Shown here one piece after another: positions 25,649 through 35,054 of a stretch of 64,000 nucleotides of DNA (position 1 is its first letter; every line of letters starts with the position of its first letter). The notes beneath the pieces were generated by a model. The model was not told the origin of the DNA. It did not search any database and worked only from the letters and a program-made list of their open reading frames with translations. A program made the translations under genes and the position numbers. This DNA is from Pseudoalteromonas luteoviolacea S2607 (GTDB taxonomy: Bacteria > Pseudomonadota > Gammaproteobacteria > Enterobacterales > Alteromonadaceae): the NCBI RefSeq assembly GCF_001625575.1, contig NZ_AUXV01000020.1, positions 62,001-126,000 on the forward strand, in the 5' to 3' direction.

Positions 25649-27301
25649 TCAGTTTTTTGACCAATCGAGTTGCATGTCCCAAGCAAACTGCTTACTTTCT
25701 TTGAGCGGTGCCTGAGAATCATCTACTTGTTGTAAAACATTTTTCGCTTTTACTAGCGTTGCATCGCGACCGAATAAATAGCTCTGCTCTTTGACAATAG
25801 TAAGGTAGGCCTTATTCAAGGCCAGAGCACGCTCTTTTGAAGGTGTGATCAATTCATATAAATTAACTGCAGACTGCACTTTTTCCATGTCTACTTTACC
25901 ACCTGTGAACCACTTTCTGAGCATCTCTTGGTTTTGGCGAAACTCATCACCACCGCCGACACGGGCCATATATGTTAAGAACTCACCTTGCTGCTCACCC
26001 ACATTTGGTACGTCTTTTTGAGTACGTAGGTTGATGTAACCCCACCCCTCGGCACCTTCTACTTTGCGAGCAAATGAAAAAGTTTGATCATACGTGGAGC
26101 CAACCGTTTTATGGCAACCATTACAAAAAGCGAGCTCTTGCGCATGCTGTGGTCTCAATTCACCATTGCTGTCTTCAATATAACCATTGATGGTCCAGCC
26201 GAATGTATTGTTGACGCCTCTATCACCTAGGTACATGGTCACAGGCATCTTTTCGAACTCTTTTTCTTTTGCTTCCCGATAGTAAGAAGCTGCGATTTCT
26301 TGATTGGACTTAAAATTATGCTTTTTCATATAGCGTAACTCTTTGAGTCGCGGTGCGTTATAGATTTCACCATGCTCATCAACACCTAAGTAGCGCACGG
26401 TATGCAAAAACTCCGTACCTTCGGGATAGAGCATATGTGCTAACATTTCACCGCTGTCACCAACATACTTGGGCTGTGCAACAATTTTAGAGACAGTACT
26501 TAGCTTTCCATCACCGTTGAGATCTTGGCCAACTCGTTGTTCAGAGATTTGGGGGGCGCTGATTTCTTTTAACCCTTTTACGGCCAACTCAGTTAAACTC
26601 AAATTAGCAAGATAAACATCTCGGCTAAACGCGCCATTCAAGGTTTGAAACGAGCGAGGCAGACGGATCATGACATCGCCTGTTGAGCCATTCGTTGGCC
26701 AAAATGTGCTAGGAAAAGGCTTGTAGTTAAAGGCGACCCAGCCGCTGCCATCACGTGCAAAACCCAATTCATCAAACGCTTTTTCAGGGAAGGCAAGGTC
26801 TTTGATCGGTGTTATTTCACCCTTCCAACCAGCATCTTTAGAGATTTTTTCGATAAATGGACTGTAGTTGTCTTGCTCTATCCAGTTAGTAATTTCTTGA
26901 TCTGAGATCCCTTTGATAAGCTCTGTGCGGTCAATAAATAAGTTTTTCCAGTGGTTAGTCAAGCCGAGGTCTGAAAATTCATAATCACCTTGAAGATCAC
27001 CATCATTCATTACATTAGGACGATTTTTTTGTTCATGATAAGACTGATGACACGCGTAACACGGGTTGTTAACCCCATCGGTTTTAGTATAACACTGAGG
27101 GGGTATCACAGATTCTGGGTTATAAACTTCATCGTGTTCAATATAGGCTGTAGCAGGAATATCATCACCCGTTTTATACGGTGAACTCACGATATCTTCA
27201 GATGCTTCAGTTGGTAAATTTTTGCTCTGTTGCAGTGTGTCAGAACATCCACTTATAAGTATCGCTGCAGCGATTGTGGTAATAAGTAATTGGTGTTGCA
27301 T
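25649..27301 (-). CDS. Two-CxxCH lipoprotein (cytochrome c-like)
   Basis: This is a lipoprotein of about 550 residues (lipobox LISGC near residue 18) with two c-type heme motifs, CYACH near the N-terminus and CNGCH in the second half. It has an EF-hand-like calcium loop, DLNGDGKLS, in the middle. A periplasmic or outer-membrane electron-transfer or oxidase role is likely. I do not recognise a specific enzyme. The start was placed at the ATG ending at 27301, with GGAAG upstream. It follows the PhoX-like gene on the same strand but is separated from it by a terminator. Confidence 0.8.
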   Translation of the reverse strand: MQHQLLITTIAAAILISGCSDTLQQSKNLPTEASEDIVSSPYKTGDDIPATAYIEHDEVYNPESVIPPQCYTKTDGVNNPCYACHQSYHEQKNRPNVMNDGDLQGDYEFSDLGLTNHWKNLFIDRTELIKGISDQEITNWIEQDNYSPFIEKISKDAGWKGEITPIKDLAFPEKAFDELGFARDGSGWVAFNYKPFPSTFWPTNGSTGDVMIRLPRSFQTLNGAFSRDVYLANLSLTELAVKGLKEISAPQISEQRVGQDLNGDGKLSTVSKIVAQPKYVGDSGEMLAHMLYPEGTEFLHTVRYLGVDEHGEIYNAPRLKELRYMKKHNFKSNQEIAASYYREAKEKEFEKMPVTMYLGDRGVNNTFGWTINGYIEDSNGELRPQHAQELAFCNGCHKTVGSTYDQTFSFARKVEGAEGWGYINLRTQKDVPNVGEQQGEFLTYMARVGGGDEFRQNQEMLRKWFTGGKVDMEKVQSAVNLYELITPSKERALALNKAYLTIVKEQSYLFGRDATLVKAKNVLQQVDDSQAPLKESKQFAWDMQLDWSKN

Positions 27302-27329
27302 TTGTATGACTTCCATTTAAAAAGCGAAA

Positions 27330-27353
27330 AAAGCGGTGCATCAGCACCGCTTT
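27330..27353 (-). terminator. Terminator of the PhoX-like gene
   Basis: AAAGCGGTGC-ATCA-GCACCGCTTT is a perfect 10-bp stem. In the minus direction it is followed by a TTTTT stretch. It separates the PhoX-like gene from the heme lipoprotein gene. Confidence 0.8.
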
Positions 27354-27368
27354 AGTTTTTAGTTATTG

Positions 27369-29300
27369 TTATTTTGATTTCGGGTCATACATCCACAATG
27401 TATTGTTGTATTTCCAAGATGCGCTGTGATCTTCGCCGATTAGAATACGACCATCACGCATAACAATTACATTGTCAGGCTGCGCCAGCTGACTTGCATC
27501 ACAACGTACGTCTGACGTTAAAGAAGAGCGATAAGTAGAACCCATAACAACTGGTTCGATTCGCGTTAAGCTGTAGTTTTGATCGATATGTGCGCGGTAA
27601 ACACCGCCACAATCTTTAACGCGCGAAGAAAGTTGAATATCACCTTCACCATCAATCATGGTGTTGTCGATATCCGCAATACCAATATAGAGATAAGCTT
27701 TTTCAACAACTTCACCTTCAATGACGTCTTGGCCTGAAATGGCCTCTAATACTCGGTCATGGTTAATTGCCAAACCCTCAAGCTTACGCCACTCAGCCGT
27801 CGCCCCTTTGAGACGAGCAGCTTGACGAGCTTCAAGGAATGCCACACGGTCATCCATAGGTTTACCAGCTGTAACAGGAGAACCTCCTTCTTCAGCGGTT
27901 GGGTAAGTTGCTTTACCATCTACCCACGCCTGTACATCTGCCATTGAGATGTAATTCGTTTGACCATCAACATAACTGTCCGGAGCAATCCCGTCGTACT
28001 CAGTGATCCACTCTAAAATTGCAGCGTTTGTACCAGTTGCAATCTCGACCCACTCAACATCAAACCCAGTTACTGCTGGATCTGATAGGCCTTTATCCTG
28101 AGTCAACTTCGCGCCGTATAACGTACCTGAGCTAAGGTCTTCTGCATTGTCTGCAACAAACTTAAATAATACGCCACCGGTATCATCTTGAGAGGAATAA
28201 ACGGTGCGGCGGTCAGGCATTACAACCGCGTTTTCGTGCTCGTAACGACCAATGGTGTAGTGCTTTTCTACGGTTGGCGTGTCAGACAGCGGAGATTTTA
28301 CTTCTGCGATATAACCGTAGCGATAAGGATTTGGTGACTCTGGTGCCAAAAAGTCTCTAAATTGTTGTAGGCGAGTGCTAACAACTGGTGCATTCCAATC
28401 TGGGCTGGTTGTTGTATCAACAGTAGAGTTTACAATCCACTCTTCTGACGTTAGCGGTGTCCCCCAAGGAGATACTGAACCAAAACAGTTTGCAGCAGTC
28501 CCTTTCACAGCGTCAAAGTCGATCATCATCGCCTGCTCAACGCTCCAACGACCCGTTGTGCTCTTACTCATTTTCAAACGGCTCATGCCACCTGGGTAGT
28601 CTTCCCAGTTAGTAAATAAGTAACCTGTGTTTTCAGACTCGAAGATAAACCCATTAAAATCAGGCATATCATTTTTAATGATTTCTTGACCAGAAGTCAT
28701 ACCGTAAATGACACCTAAACCGCCCGCTAGACCATCTTCTCCTAAGTCTGCGTATGTATCACCACTTTGACCTAGAATTTGATACTGACCAATTGCTGTA
28801 ACGATAGTTTGTTGTTCAAACTCCGTTTCGTGTAAAGGCGCATCGACCAAGTTGCGAGGCAGCTCATTAAAGTTCACACCGGTCAACACACCAACTGTGC
28901 CAGTGTTAAATGGACGGTTATTAAATGAGTCAACAGCGCTATTTTCATCACTCGGGTGTTGCGCATTAAAGAATAAGTCGCCTTGCTCCGTTAAGAACAG
29001 CCCCGTTACCTCTGACCCCGTTGGAACAGTTGCAATTCGCACTAGGCCAGAACCACCATTGATGCCATCAGTACCGTCAGCGCCATTTTGACCATCAACA
29101 CCATTTTGGCCATCAGTACCATTCGACCCGTTGGTACCGTTTGTGCCGTCTTTACCATTTGTGCCATTGCTACCAGCTTGTCCAGTTTCACCTTGAACAC
29201 CCTGTTCACCCTTGACACCTTGTGCACCATCATCTCCATCACAAGCAGTCAAAGCCAGAACAACAGCACTGGCAATTAACGAATAGGCTATGCGCTTCAT
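27369..29300 (-). CDS. PhoX-like (DUF839) lipoprotein with collagen-like Gly-X-Y stretch
   Basis: This is a secreted lipoprotein of about 643 residues. The lipobox is LTAC. Residues about 20-85 are an uninterrupted Gly-X-Y collagen-like region, rich in Asn, Thr and Asp, that may form a triple helix or stalk. The remainder resembles the DUF839/PhoX family of calcium- and iron-dependent phosphatases, with a YVAEVKSPL-type strand, an HENAVVMPDRRTVYSSQDDTGG segment and a C-terminal IGEDHS motif. The family match is stronger than any claim of activity. The start ending at 29300 has CGGAG upstream; an in-frame start at 29375 would precede the signal peptide. Confidence 0.82.
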   Translation of the reverse strand: MKRIAYSLIASAVVLALTACDGDDGAQGVKGEQGVQGETGQAGSNGTNGKDGTNGTNGSNGTDGQNGVDGQNGADGTDGINGGSGLVRIATVPTGSEVTGLFLTEQGDLFFNAQHPSDENSAVDSFNNRPFNTGTVGVLTGVNFNELPRNLVDAPLHETEFEQQTIVTAIGQYQILGQSGDTYADLGEDGLAGGLGVIYGMTSGQEIIKNDMPDFNGFIFESENTGYLFTNWEDYPGGMSRLKMSKSTTGRWSVEQAMMIDFDAVKGTAANCFGSVSPWGTPLTSEEWIVNSTVDTTTSPDWNAPVVSTRLQQFRDFLAPESPNPYRYGYIAEVKSPLSDTPTVEKHYTIGRYEHENAVVMPDRRTVYSSQDDTGGVLFKFVADNAEDLSSGTLYGAKLTQDKGLSDPAVTGFDVEWVEIATGTNAAILEWITEYDGIAPDSYVDGQTNYISMADVQAWVDGKATYPTAEEGGSPVTAGKPMDDRVAFLEARQAARLKGATAEWRKLEGLAINHDRVLEAISGQDVIEGEVVEKAYLYIGIADIDNTMIDGEGDIQLSSRVKDCGGVYRAHIDQNYSLTRIEPVVMGSTYRSSLTSDVRCDASQLAQPDNVIVMRDGRILIGEDHSASWKYNNTLWMYDPKSK

Positions 29301-29431
29301 TATTATTACTCCGATTAGTTTTGCTACATTGGGTTTGTTTATAAGCGGACATAGCCTGACCGGAGGAAATGACATTAGAGTTTATGTACTATGAAACTTT
29401 TCCGACAAAAAGATGACTAAATTAATGCAAC

Positions 29432-29448
29432 TGTAAAGGGGGCTTACA
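29432..29448. repeat. 17-bp TGTAAAG palindrome, copy 4
   Basis: TGTAAAGGGGGCTTACA overlaps the stop codon of the lipocalin gene. Confidence 0.55.
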
Positions 29449-29992
29449 AATTTTTGGCCATTGTATGCTTCATATATATGAGTTCATCTACCGAGTAACC
29501 GAGCTGCTTAACCGTTTCTTCAAAGTCTCTCAAAACACTCTCTGAGACTTTCGGAGTACGAGATAACAGCCACAAATAATCCTTGTTATAGCTCGTGACA
29601 TAGGCGTATTCATAGTTCACTTTATCCAGTTTGAAAACCACATAACTACCATAGAAAGGACCAAAAAACGACACTTTCAAATGACCTAAGGTTGGATTTG
29701 AGACAAACTTAGCAATCCCCTCAGCTTGTTTCCATTCACCTTCTTTAACCACGTAACCACGATTTAGCACAGACACCGTACCATCATCTTGTAACTCATA
29801 AGTTGCAGTCACGCTATCCATACCGCGTTCAAAGCGGTGGTCTAACCTCGCGATTTCATACCATACGCCTTGATACCTCTGGACATCAAAGCTTGTTACT
29901 GGCTGCACACCTTCTGGGAGCCCTGTGCAACCACCAATACTCATTGCACCCCAAAAGATAAAAACAATCCCTAAAAATTGACCTTTCAACAT
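29444..29992 (-). CDS. blc: Bacterial lipocalin (Blc-like), lipoprotein
   Basis: This is a 182-residue lipocalin. A lipoprotein signal (IGGC) is followed by the lipocalin signature YQGVWYEIARLDHRFERG. The central VTATYEL strand and the LLSRTPKVSES motif near the end are also typical. Blc proteins are outer-membrane-anchored and bind lysophospholipids or fatty acids. The gene stands alone, upstream of the PhoX-like gene on the same strand. Confidence 0.93.
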   Translation of the reverse strand: MLKGQFLGIVFIFWGAMSIGGCTGLPEGVQPVTSFDVQRYQGVWYEIARLDHRFERGMDSVTATYELQDDGTVSVLNRGYVVKEGEWKQAEGIAKFVSNPTLGHLKVSFFGPFYGSYVVFKLDKVNYEYAYVTSYNKDYLWLLSRTPKVSESVLRDFEETVKQLGYSVDELIYMKHTMAKNL

Positions 29993-30108
29993 GATAGACT
30001 CCTTGATTCTGATTTAATCTACAGTATTGCAGTTGTTTGATACGGCGCTAATCCCGTATACGATCGCTTCGCTGAAAATACATAAACCATTGAAATAAAT
30101 CATAGATC

Positions 30109-30669
30109 ATGAAAATACCAACTCAAGGGTTTGGCGCCACACGTGGCCTATTAGCCGTCTATATAGAAAATAGACCACCTTTAGATGAATACAAAAACCT
30201 TAATAAAATTATACCTTTACAGCATGGTGAGATAGAGTATATCAATCAAGAGTGCGGTAATGGGTGGCGTAAAGTCTTTAATGTTTTTAGCAAATTTATC
30301 GCAGAACTCAGTCACCCAGATCACAATTTTACTAAGTTAAAAAAAGCCAACACTCGCTGGCAAACTTATCGCGATAGCACCTTGTTACAGGGCCATAGCC
30401 AAGAGGCCTTGATTTTCAGCGCGCCAAACCTAGCACAAAGCCACTATACTTGGCATATCATCGCGGGCCGTACTTATGCCAAGCAATTATTAAAAGATCA
30501 GATTTTTACCAACTCACTCGTTTGGTTAGATGAAGAGTTTGCAATAGATGAAGTAAACAAGTTGATAGTGTGCCCTTACTTTGACTACAGACAACTTAGC
30601 AATATAAAAATTGCTAAGTTGGTCGCATTAATTAAAAGTGGGGCAGGGGGAGTACACCTATCTACATAG
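30109..30669 (+). CDS. Hypothetical protein, 186 aa (DUF6942-like)
   Basis: This is a soluble 186-residue protein with no recognised catalytic motif. Its opening (GLLAVYIENRPPLDEY), the NGWRKVFNVFSKF segment and the C-terminal VCPYFDYRQLSN segment remind me of a conserved gammaproteobacterial family of unknown function; that identification is from memory and tentative. The start ATG has no clear ribosome-binding site. It converges on the methyltransferase gene. Confidence 0.7.
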   Translation: MKIPTQGFGATRGLLAVYIENRPPLDEYKNLNKIIPLQHGEIEYINQECGNGWRKVFNVFSKFIAELSHPDHNFTKLKKANTRWQTYRDSTLLQGHSQEALIFSAPNLAQSHYTWHIIAGRTYAKQLLKDQIFTNSLVWLDEEFAIDEVNKLIVCPYFDYRQLSNIKIAKLVALIKSGAGGVHLST

Positions 30670-30679
30670 GCAATACCAT

Positions 30680-31351
30680 TTAATTACGCTTATAGGTATT
30701 GATGGCGCTAAAACCTAGCGCCTTAAAATAAACTATAGGCGTCGAAAACCCAGCCTTTTCAAGTAAACTAGTTAAGCTTTCTAAACTGATGGGATAAAAT
30801 TCCTCAACGAAATTACGGCGCATTTTTTCGACTCCTTGGTCGGTCAAACCCAATACGTTATGACAGAATTGAAACTGGGCCTCTCGCTCAAAGTTAGTCC
30901 CTGGAAGCATAAGGTCGGCTAAAAATAACCTTCCTTCAGGCTTAAGGTTGTGGCTGATCTGCATGAGCAAATCGTTTTTATCGCCATTATCCTGTACGAA
31001 ATGCATCACTAATAAGCACAACGCAGCATCCGCCTGAAACGCATTGTCAGTTAGTTTACCGTGATGAATAGTTACGCGGTCGCGAATGCCCAAGTTAGTA
31101 AAATTTTGATCTGCTATGTCTAACATATCTGCTGACACATCCTGCGCAATAAAATGCCAACCTTGATTTTGCTCAGCAAGCTCTACGATTTCACGTCCCG
31201 TGCCAGCCCCAACAACCAAAATAGTGGCATCTTGCCCCAACATCACCCGTAATTGAGCGGCCGTAATTTGATGCAAAAGTGCGTAACCGGGTACTAGTTT
31301 GCCAATACGCTGGTCATAATTGAGTGCTTCTTCACCTGTAAATGTTGGCAT
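30680..31351 (-). CDS. Class I SAM-dependent methyltransferase
   Basis: This is a 223-residue methyltransferase. The SAM-binding motif I is ILVVGAGTGREIVELA. An Asp-containing motif II follows at FIAQDVSADML, and the LLVMHFVQD segment matches motif IV. The substrate is unknown; the protein resembles the Tam/UbiE-type small-molecule branch. AAGGA supports the start. A near-perfect copy of the dispersed GATC motif (31094-31113) lies in its coding sequence. Confidence 0.88.
   Translation of the reverse strand: MPTFTGEEALNYDQRIGKLVPGYALLHQITAAQLRVMLGQDATILVVGAGTGREIVELAEQNQGWHFIAQDVSADMLDIADQNFTNLGIRDRVTIHHGKLTDNAFQADAALCLLVMHFVQDNGDKNDLLMQISHNLKPEGRLFLADLMLPGTNFEREAQFQFCHNVLGLTDQGVEKMRRNFVEEFYPISLESLTSLLEKAGFSTPIVYFKALGFSAINTYKRN
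31094..31113 (+). repeat. Solitary copy of the GATC-containing dispersed motif
   Basis: GTTAGTAAAATTTTGATCTG lies inside the methyltransferase gene, antisense to its coding strand (Asp-Gln-Asn-Phe-Thr-Asn). It shares 19 of 20 bases with the copy at 2662. Confidence 0.6.
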
Positions 31352-31400
31352 TTTCTTTCCTTAATAATGTGTTTTAATCCAGCGCACCCCAGCGATAGTA

Positions 31401-34400
31401 TCAAGACGCATGAGTTAACACTGTCGAGTACCCGCCGGCTTGTTTCTTGATTTGAACTTGTGTAGCCACTCGCTCAGTCATTTGTGCCACATGAGAGATC
31501 ACGCCAACTTTTCGGCCTTGCGATTGCAGTGCATCTAATGCGTCCAACGCCACGCTGAGAGTTTCAGGGTCCAAAGTACCAAAACCTTCATCGATAAATA
31601 GAGAATTGATCTGTACTTGATTAGATGACAAAGATGCCAGCCCCAATGCCAAAGCCAGTGACACTAAGAATGACTCACCGCCAGACAACGTATTAACGCT
31701 GCGCTGTTCATCAGCCATATCTCTGTCGACAATAGCTATTTCCAAGGATTGACCGATCACGGTCAATCGATAGCGCCGAGACAAACTACTCAAGTGGTGA
31801 TTTGCATAGTGCAGCAGGATTTTTAATGTTTGCGTCTGCGCCAAATTGCGCATTGTCTTACCTGTCGCATCGCCTAAGAGTCGATTCAGTAGGTGCCAAT
31901 TTTCGTAGTCACTTTGCATGCGCAGCAGTTCATCTTGATGGGCCCTTATTTTTTCAACGTTGTCATGATGAGTTTGTAAACTCACAGATAACGTAATGAT
32001 TTGCCCGTTAAGCGTTTCTTGCTGAAGCGACAGTGACTCTAGGTATTCATTTAGTGCATCTTGGCTTTGCTCAGGGCTTTCAATGGCGCAGTGCTCTGCC
32101 ATATTTTTGTCTACATGCTGCAACTGAGATCGTTTTTCTACCAACTTAGATTCAAGCAATTGCGCCTGTTCAATTAATGGTTGCCAGTGTGATTTTTGTA
32201 GCGACAGTAGCTCATAGACCAACACTTCATTGAGTTCATTATGTTGCGCCGATGCGCCCTCCAACCAAGTTAAAAATCGTGTGTGGTTATCGTCGAGTAC
32301 CGTTTGGTACTCCTGACACTGCGCTGTGAGGTGTTTTAACTTGATTGCGTGCTCGTCTTGTTCTTTCAGTAACTGCTGTAACCTATCTTTTTGCGTCTGC
32401 AATCGCGATTGTGCAGCGGCTTCGTACGCTTGTAATTGCTGCTGCCATTGATCCGCACTTTGCTCAAGCGGCAACAACTCAGCCCGCTTACTTTTTGTTT
32501 CGTCGCACAGCGTAACTTGCTGAGAAAGTAGTATAGATACGTCCACAACTTGTTGTTTTACTTGTTCAAGTAATTGCTCTTTAGCATGTAGCTTGGGCTG
32601 AATCTCTGTGATATGTCGCCCTAGTTCATTTAGCTGGCTTATTTTTTGTTGCTGTGACTGTACTGCGTTTGCAAGGGTTTCAGTGGCATTATGGGGGGCT
32701 AACTCAAACTGTGACAACCACTGAGGTTCAGGGTACACCTCTGTAATGCGTGTCCTTAGGCTTTGAGATAACCTGTCCAGCTCCTCAGAGCGTTGCGCCT
32801 TGCTAGTTAATAATTGCGTATACTCTTGCACTTGAGCTTGATGTTGACTCAAAGTCGCGTTCGCTGTGTTCAATTGCTGTTGTAGTGCCTGCTGTGCCTG
32901 AAACTTCTGTTGCTGCGCTTTACTAAGCTCGCTATATCTCGATAACAGCTCTTCTATTTCAAGCAATTGCAATTCATGTTTTGACGCATCAGCAAAGATC
33001 GAGGGAAGCTCATGAAGCAGCGCTTTGTTTGCCTGTTGCTTTTGCACAATCTGTGCATTTTGCTGTAAGGAGGCCTGTAGCTGACCATTGATTTGCTCTA
33101 AATGCGACACCACCTCATGATAGCGTGTTTGGGTTTGCGCACGTGCTTTTTCAGCAGCCTGATACTGACTTTCAAAGTCATTGATCAACTGCTGCCAATG
33201 CGTATCAATATGATCGACATGATAAGGATGTTCAGTAGCACCGCACACCACACACTCTTTACCGTGCTCTAACTGTGCCCTCAATGCGCTGATGTTATCA
33301 CTCGCTCGCAGTTTAACTTGGTGTAAGTTATCTTGGGTAATTAGCAACTGCTGCCTAGTCAACTCATCTTGATGCTCGGCATCTTTACGTTGTGCATTGG
33401 CACTGTGCTGCTGATGTCTGAGGCTGTCAATTTGTGTTTGTAATTGAAGCAATTCATTATCTAATTGAGATTGCTGTACAATCGCCTGCTGAGCTTTTTG
33501 CACTTGAGACTTTTGGAACTGCAATTGCTCATAATCTAGCTCAGCTAACTCCCGCTGAATTTGGGTAAGCTCTATCTGGCTCTGTTCTAAGCTGCGTGCC
33601 AGATCTTTACACCTAGGCTCTGCTGTTTGCAATGCAGCCTGAGCAGCCTTAAGCTGGGAATCTATAGATTGTTGTGCCCCGACAATCGCGCTTTTTTCAT
33701 CAAAAGCCCCCAAGTATTGTTGTAAAACTTCATTGATCTCTTGCCAATGTGCTGTTAGCTCTAACAAGGCTGGCTGCTCAGACAGTTGTGCTTTGGTTTC
33801 ATCATGCTGTGTCGTTAAGCTGCTCACTTGCAAGTTCAATGCTTGATGTTCGGCTACATGATTTTTCTCTGAGTTTTGCAGTTGAGTTAACTGGCTTCGA
33901 TGTTGCTCTGCAAGGGCAAAATGCTCGGCACAAATACTATCGAGCTCTCGAACACGTAGTACGTCAGGACCATGTTTTACTAGGGCTTCTTGAGCGCTGC
34001 TTACCGCGGCATTTGCCGATGTAAGTTTTTGCTCTTGTGAAGCTATTTGTGGCTGTAAGTCAATTTGGCAAAGCGCTTGGATTGCTTCTTGGTTGCGTTG
34101 CAGCACCTGCTCTGTTTGCGACTTTTGTTCTCGGTTGTCTGCAATTTGCTGAACTACTAACGCAAGTTTAGCGCGCTTAAATTCACTTTGTTGCTTGGAC
34201 AACTCTGCCTCAGTTGCAGAAACTTCAGTTGCTAACTCATCATGCTGTTGCTGTAGCTTGTGCTTTGTAATATACCAAGCCAATTGCAATTCAGTAGTTT
34301 TTAGCTCAGATTTAAGTGCATTTTGCTGTACATTGAGTTGCTCAAGTTGTGCTTGCTTATCAGTGAGCTCCTCATCACTCAGCAGTTCAATATCACCTAT

Positions 34401-35054
34401 TTTCTGCTTAAACCTGTCTAGCGCATCCAATTTACCCTTGTGCGCGTCATAAATTGCTTTGCCAACAAGGCTAAATTGTTCTGTACCCGTTAAACACTCT
34501 AATAGTTGCGCCCGTTCATCCGCATTCGCTTTTAAAAAAGCTGCGAAATCATGCTGGGCCAATAAAACAGCACGCGTAAATTGTTCAAAATTAAGCCCCA
34601 ACAATTGCTGCAAAAGTTGTTTTGCTTTAGATTTCTGCGCTAAAACCTGCTCGTCATGTGATCTAAGCACTAGATGTTCAGCGTCTTTTATCCTGCCATC
34701 AACTTTGTTTCGCGCTCTGGCAACTTGCCAACGAGCGACGTAGTGCTCACCATCTTGTCCAATAAAACCAACTTCGGCAAAACCAGATACGGTGCCGCGG
34801 CGCAATAAGTGGCGCGGATCATTGAGTTTAATGTCATCACCATTAAACTCCACTTTATTTTTAGAGTCAGATTTTAGCCTTGCCGTTTTGCCATAAAATG
34901 CCAAGCATATTGCATCCAGCATGGTACTTTTACCTGCGCCTGTCTCTCCGGTTATGGCAAATAACCCAGTATCTTTTAGAGGCGCAGTGGTAAAATCAAT
35001 TTCGGCTTGGGGCAAAGAAGCCAAGTTCTGGATTTTGATGGTTAGTATTTTCAT
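31401..35054 (-). CDS. sbcC: SbcC, ATPase subunit of the SbcCD nuclease
   Basis: This is a 1217-residue SMC/Rad50-type ATPase. Walker A is GETGAGKST at residues 36-44. Long coiled-coil arms rich in Gln and Leu flank a zinc hook CVVC near residue 602. The C-terminal ABC signature LSGGESFLVSLALALG lies near residue 1121, followed by the Walker B/D-loop segment FIDEGFGTLD. With SbcD it forms the Mre11-Rad50-like complex that processes hairpin and protein-blocked DNA ends. It starts one base inside the sbcD stop (TAATG), so translation is coupled. The length fits the gammaproteobacterial family. Confidence 0.97.
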   Translation of the reverse strand: MKILTIKIQNLASLPQAEIDFTTAPLKDTGLFAITGETGAGKSTMLDAICLAFYGKTARLKSDSKNKVEFNGDDIKLNDPRHLLRRGTVSGFAEVGFIGQDGEHYVARWQVARARNKVDGRIKDAEHLVLRSHDEQVLAQKSKAKQLLQQLLGLNFEQFTRAVLLAQHDFAAFLKANADERAQLLECLTGTEQFSLVGKAIYDAHKGKLDALDRFKQKIGDIELLSDEELTDKQAQLEQLNVQQNALKSELKTTELQLAWYITKHKLQQQHDELATEVSATEAELSKQQSEFKRAKLALVVQQIADNREQKSQTEQVLQRNQEAIQALCQIDLQPQIASQEQKLTSANAAVSSAQEALVKHGPDVLRVRELDSICAEHFALAEQHRSQLTQLQNSEKNHVAEHQALNLQVSSLTTQHDETKAQLSEQPALLELTAHWQEINEVLQQYLGAFDEKSAIVGAQQSIDSQLKAAQAALQTAEPRCKDLARSLEQSQIELTQIQRELAELDYEQLQFQKSQVQKAQQAIVQQSQLDNELLQLQTQIDSLRHQQHSANAQRKDAEHQDELTRQQLLITQDNLHQVKLRASDNISALRAQLEHGKECVVCGATEHPYHVDHIDTHWQQLINDFESQYQAAEKARAQTQTRYHEVVSHLEQINGQLQASLQQNAQIVQKQQANKALLHELPSIFADASKHELQLLEIEELLSRYSELSKAQQQKFQAQQALQQQLNTANATLSQHQAQVQEYTQLLTSKAQRSEELDRLSQSLRTRITEVYPEPQWLSQFELAPHNATETLANAVQSQQQKISQLNELGRHITEIQPKLHAKEQLLEQVKQQVVDVSILLSQQVTLCDETKSKRAELLPLEQSADQWQQQLQAYEAAAQSRLQTQKDRLQQLLKEQDEHAIKLKHLTAQCQEYQTVLDDNHTRFLTWLEGASAQHNELNEVLVYELLSLQKSHWQPLIEQAQLLESKLVEKRSQLQHVDKNMAEHCAIESPEQSQDALNEYLESLSLQQETLNGQIITLSVSLQTHHDNVEKIRAHQDELLRMQSDYENWHLLNRLLGDATGKTMRNLAQTQTLKILLHYANHHLSSLSRRYRLTVIGQSLEIAIVDRDMADEQRSVNTLSGGESFLVSLALALGLASLSSNQVQINSLFIDEGFGTLDPETLSVALDALDALQSQGRKVGVISHVAQMTERVATQVQIKKQAGGYSTVLTHAS

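Noticed and set aside
26884..26904. Another solitary copy of the dispersed motif inside the heme lipoprotein gene
   Set aside because: Only about 16 of 20 positions match and the central bases differ in the conserved arm, so chance cannot be excluded; mentioned but not listed as a copy.
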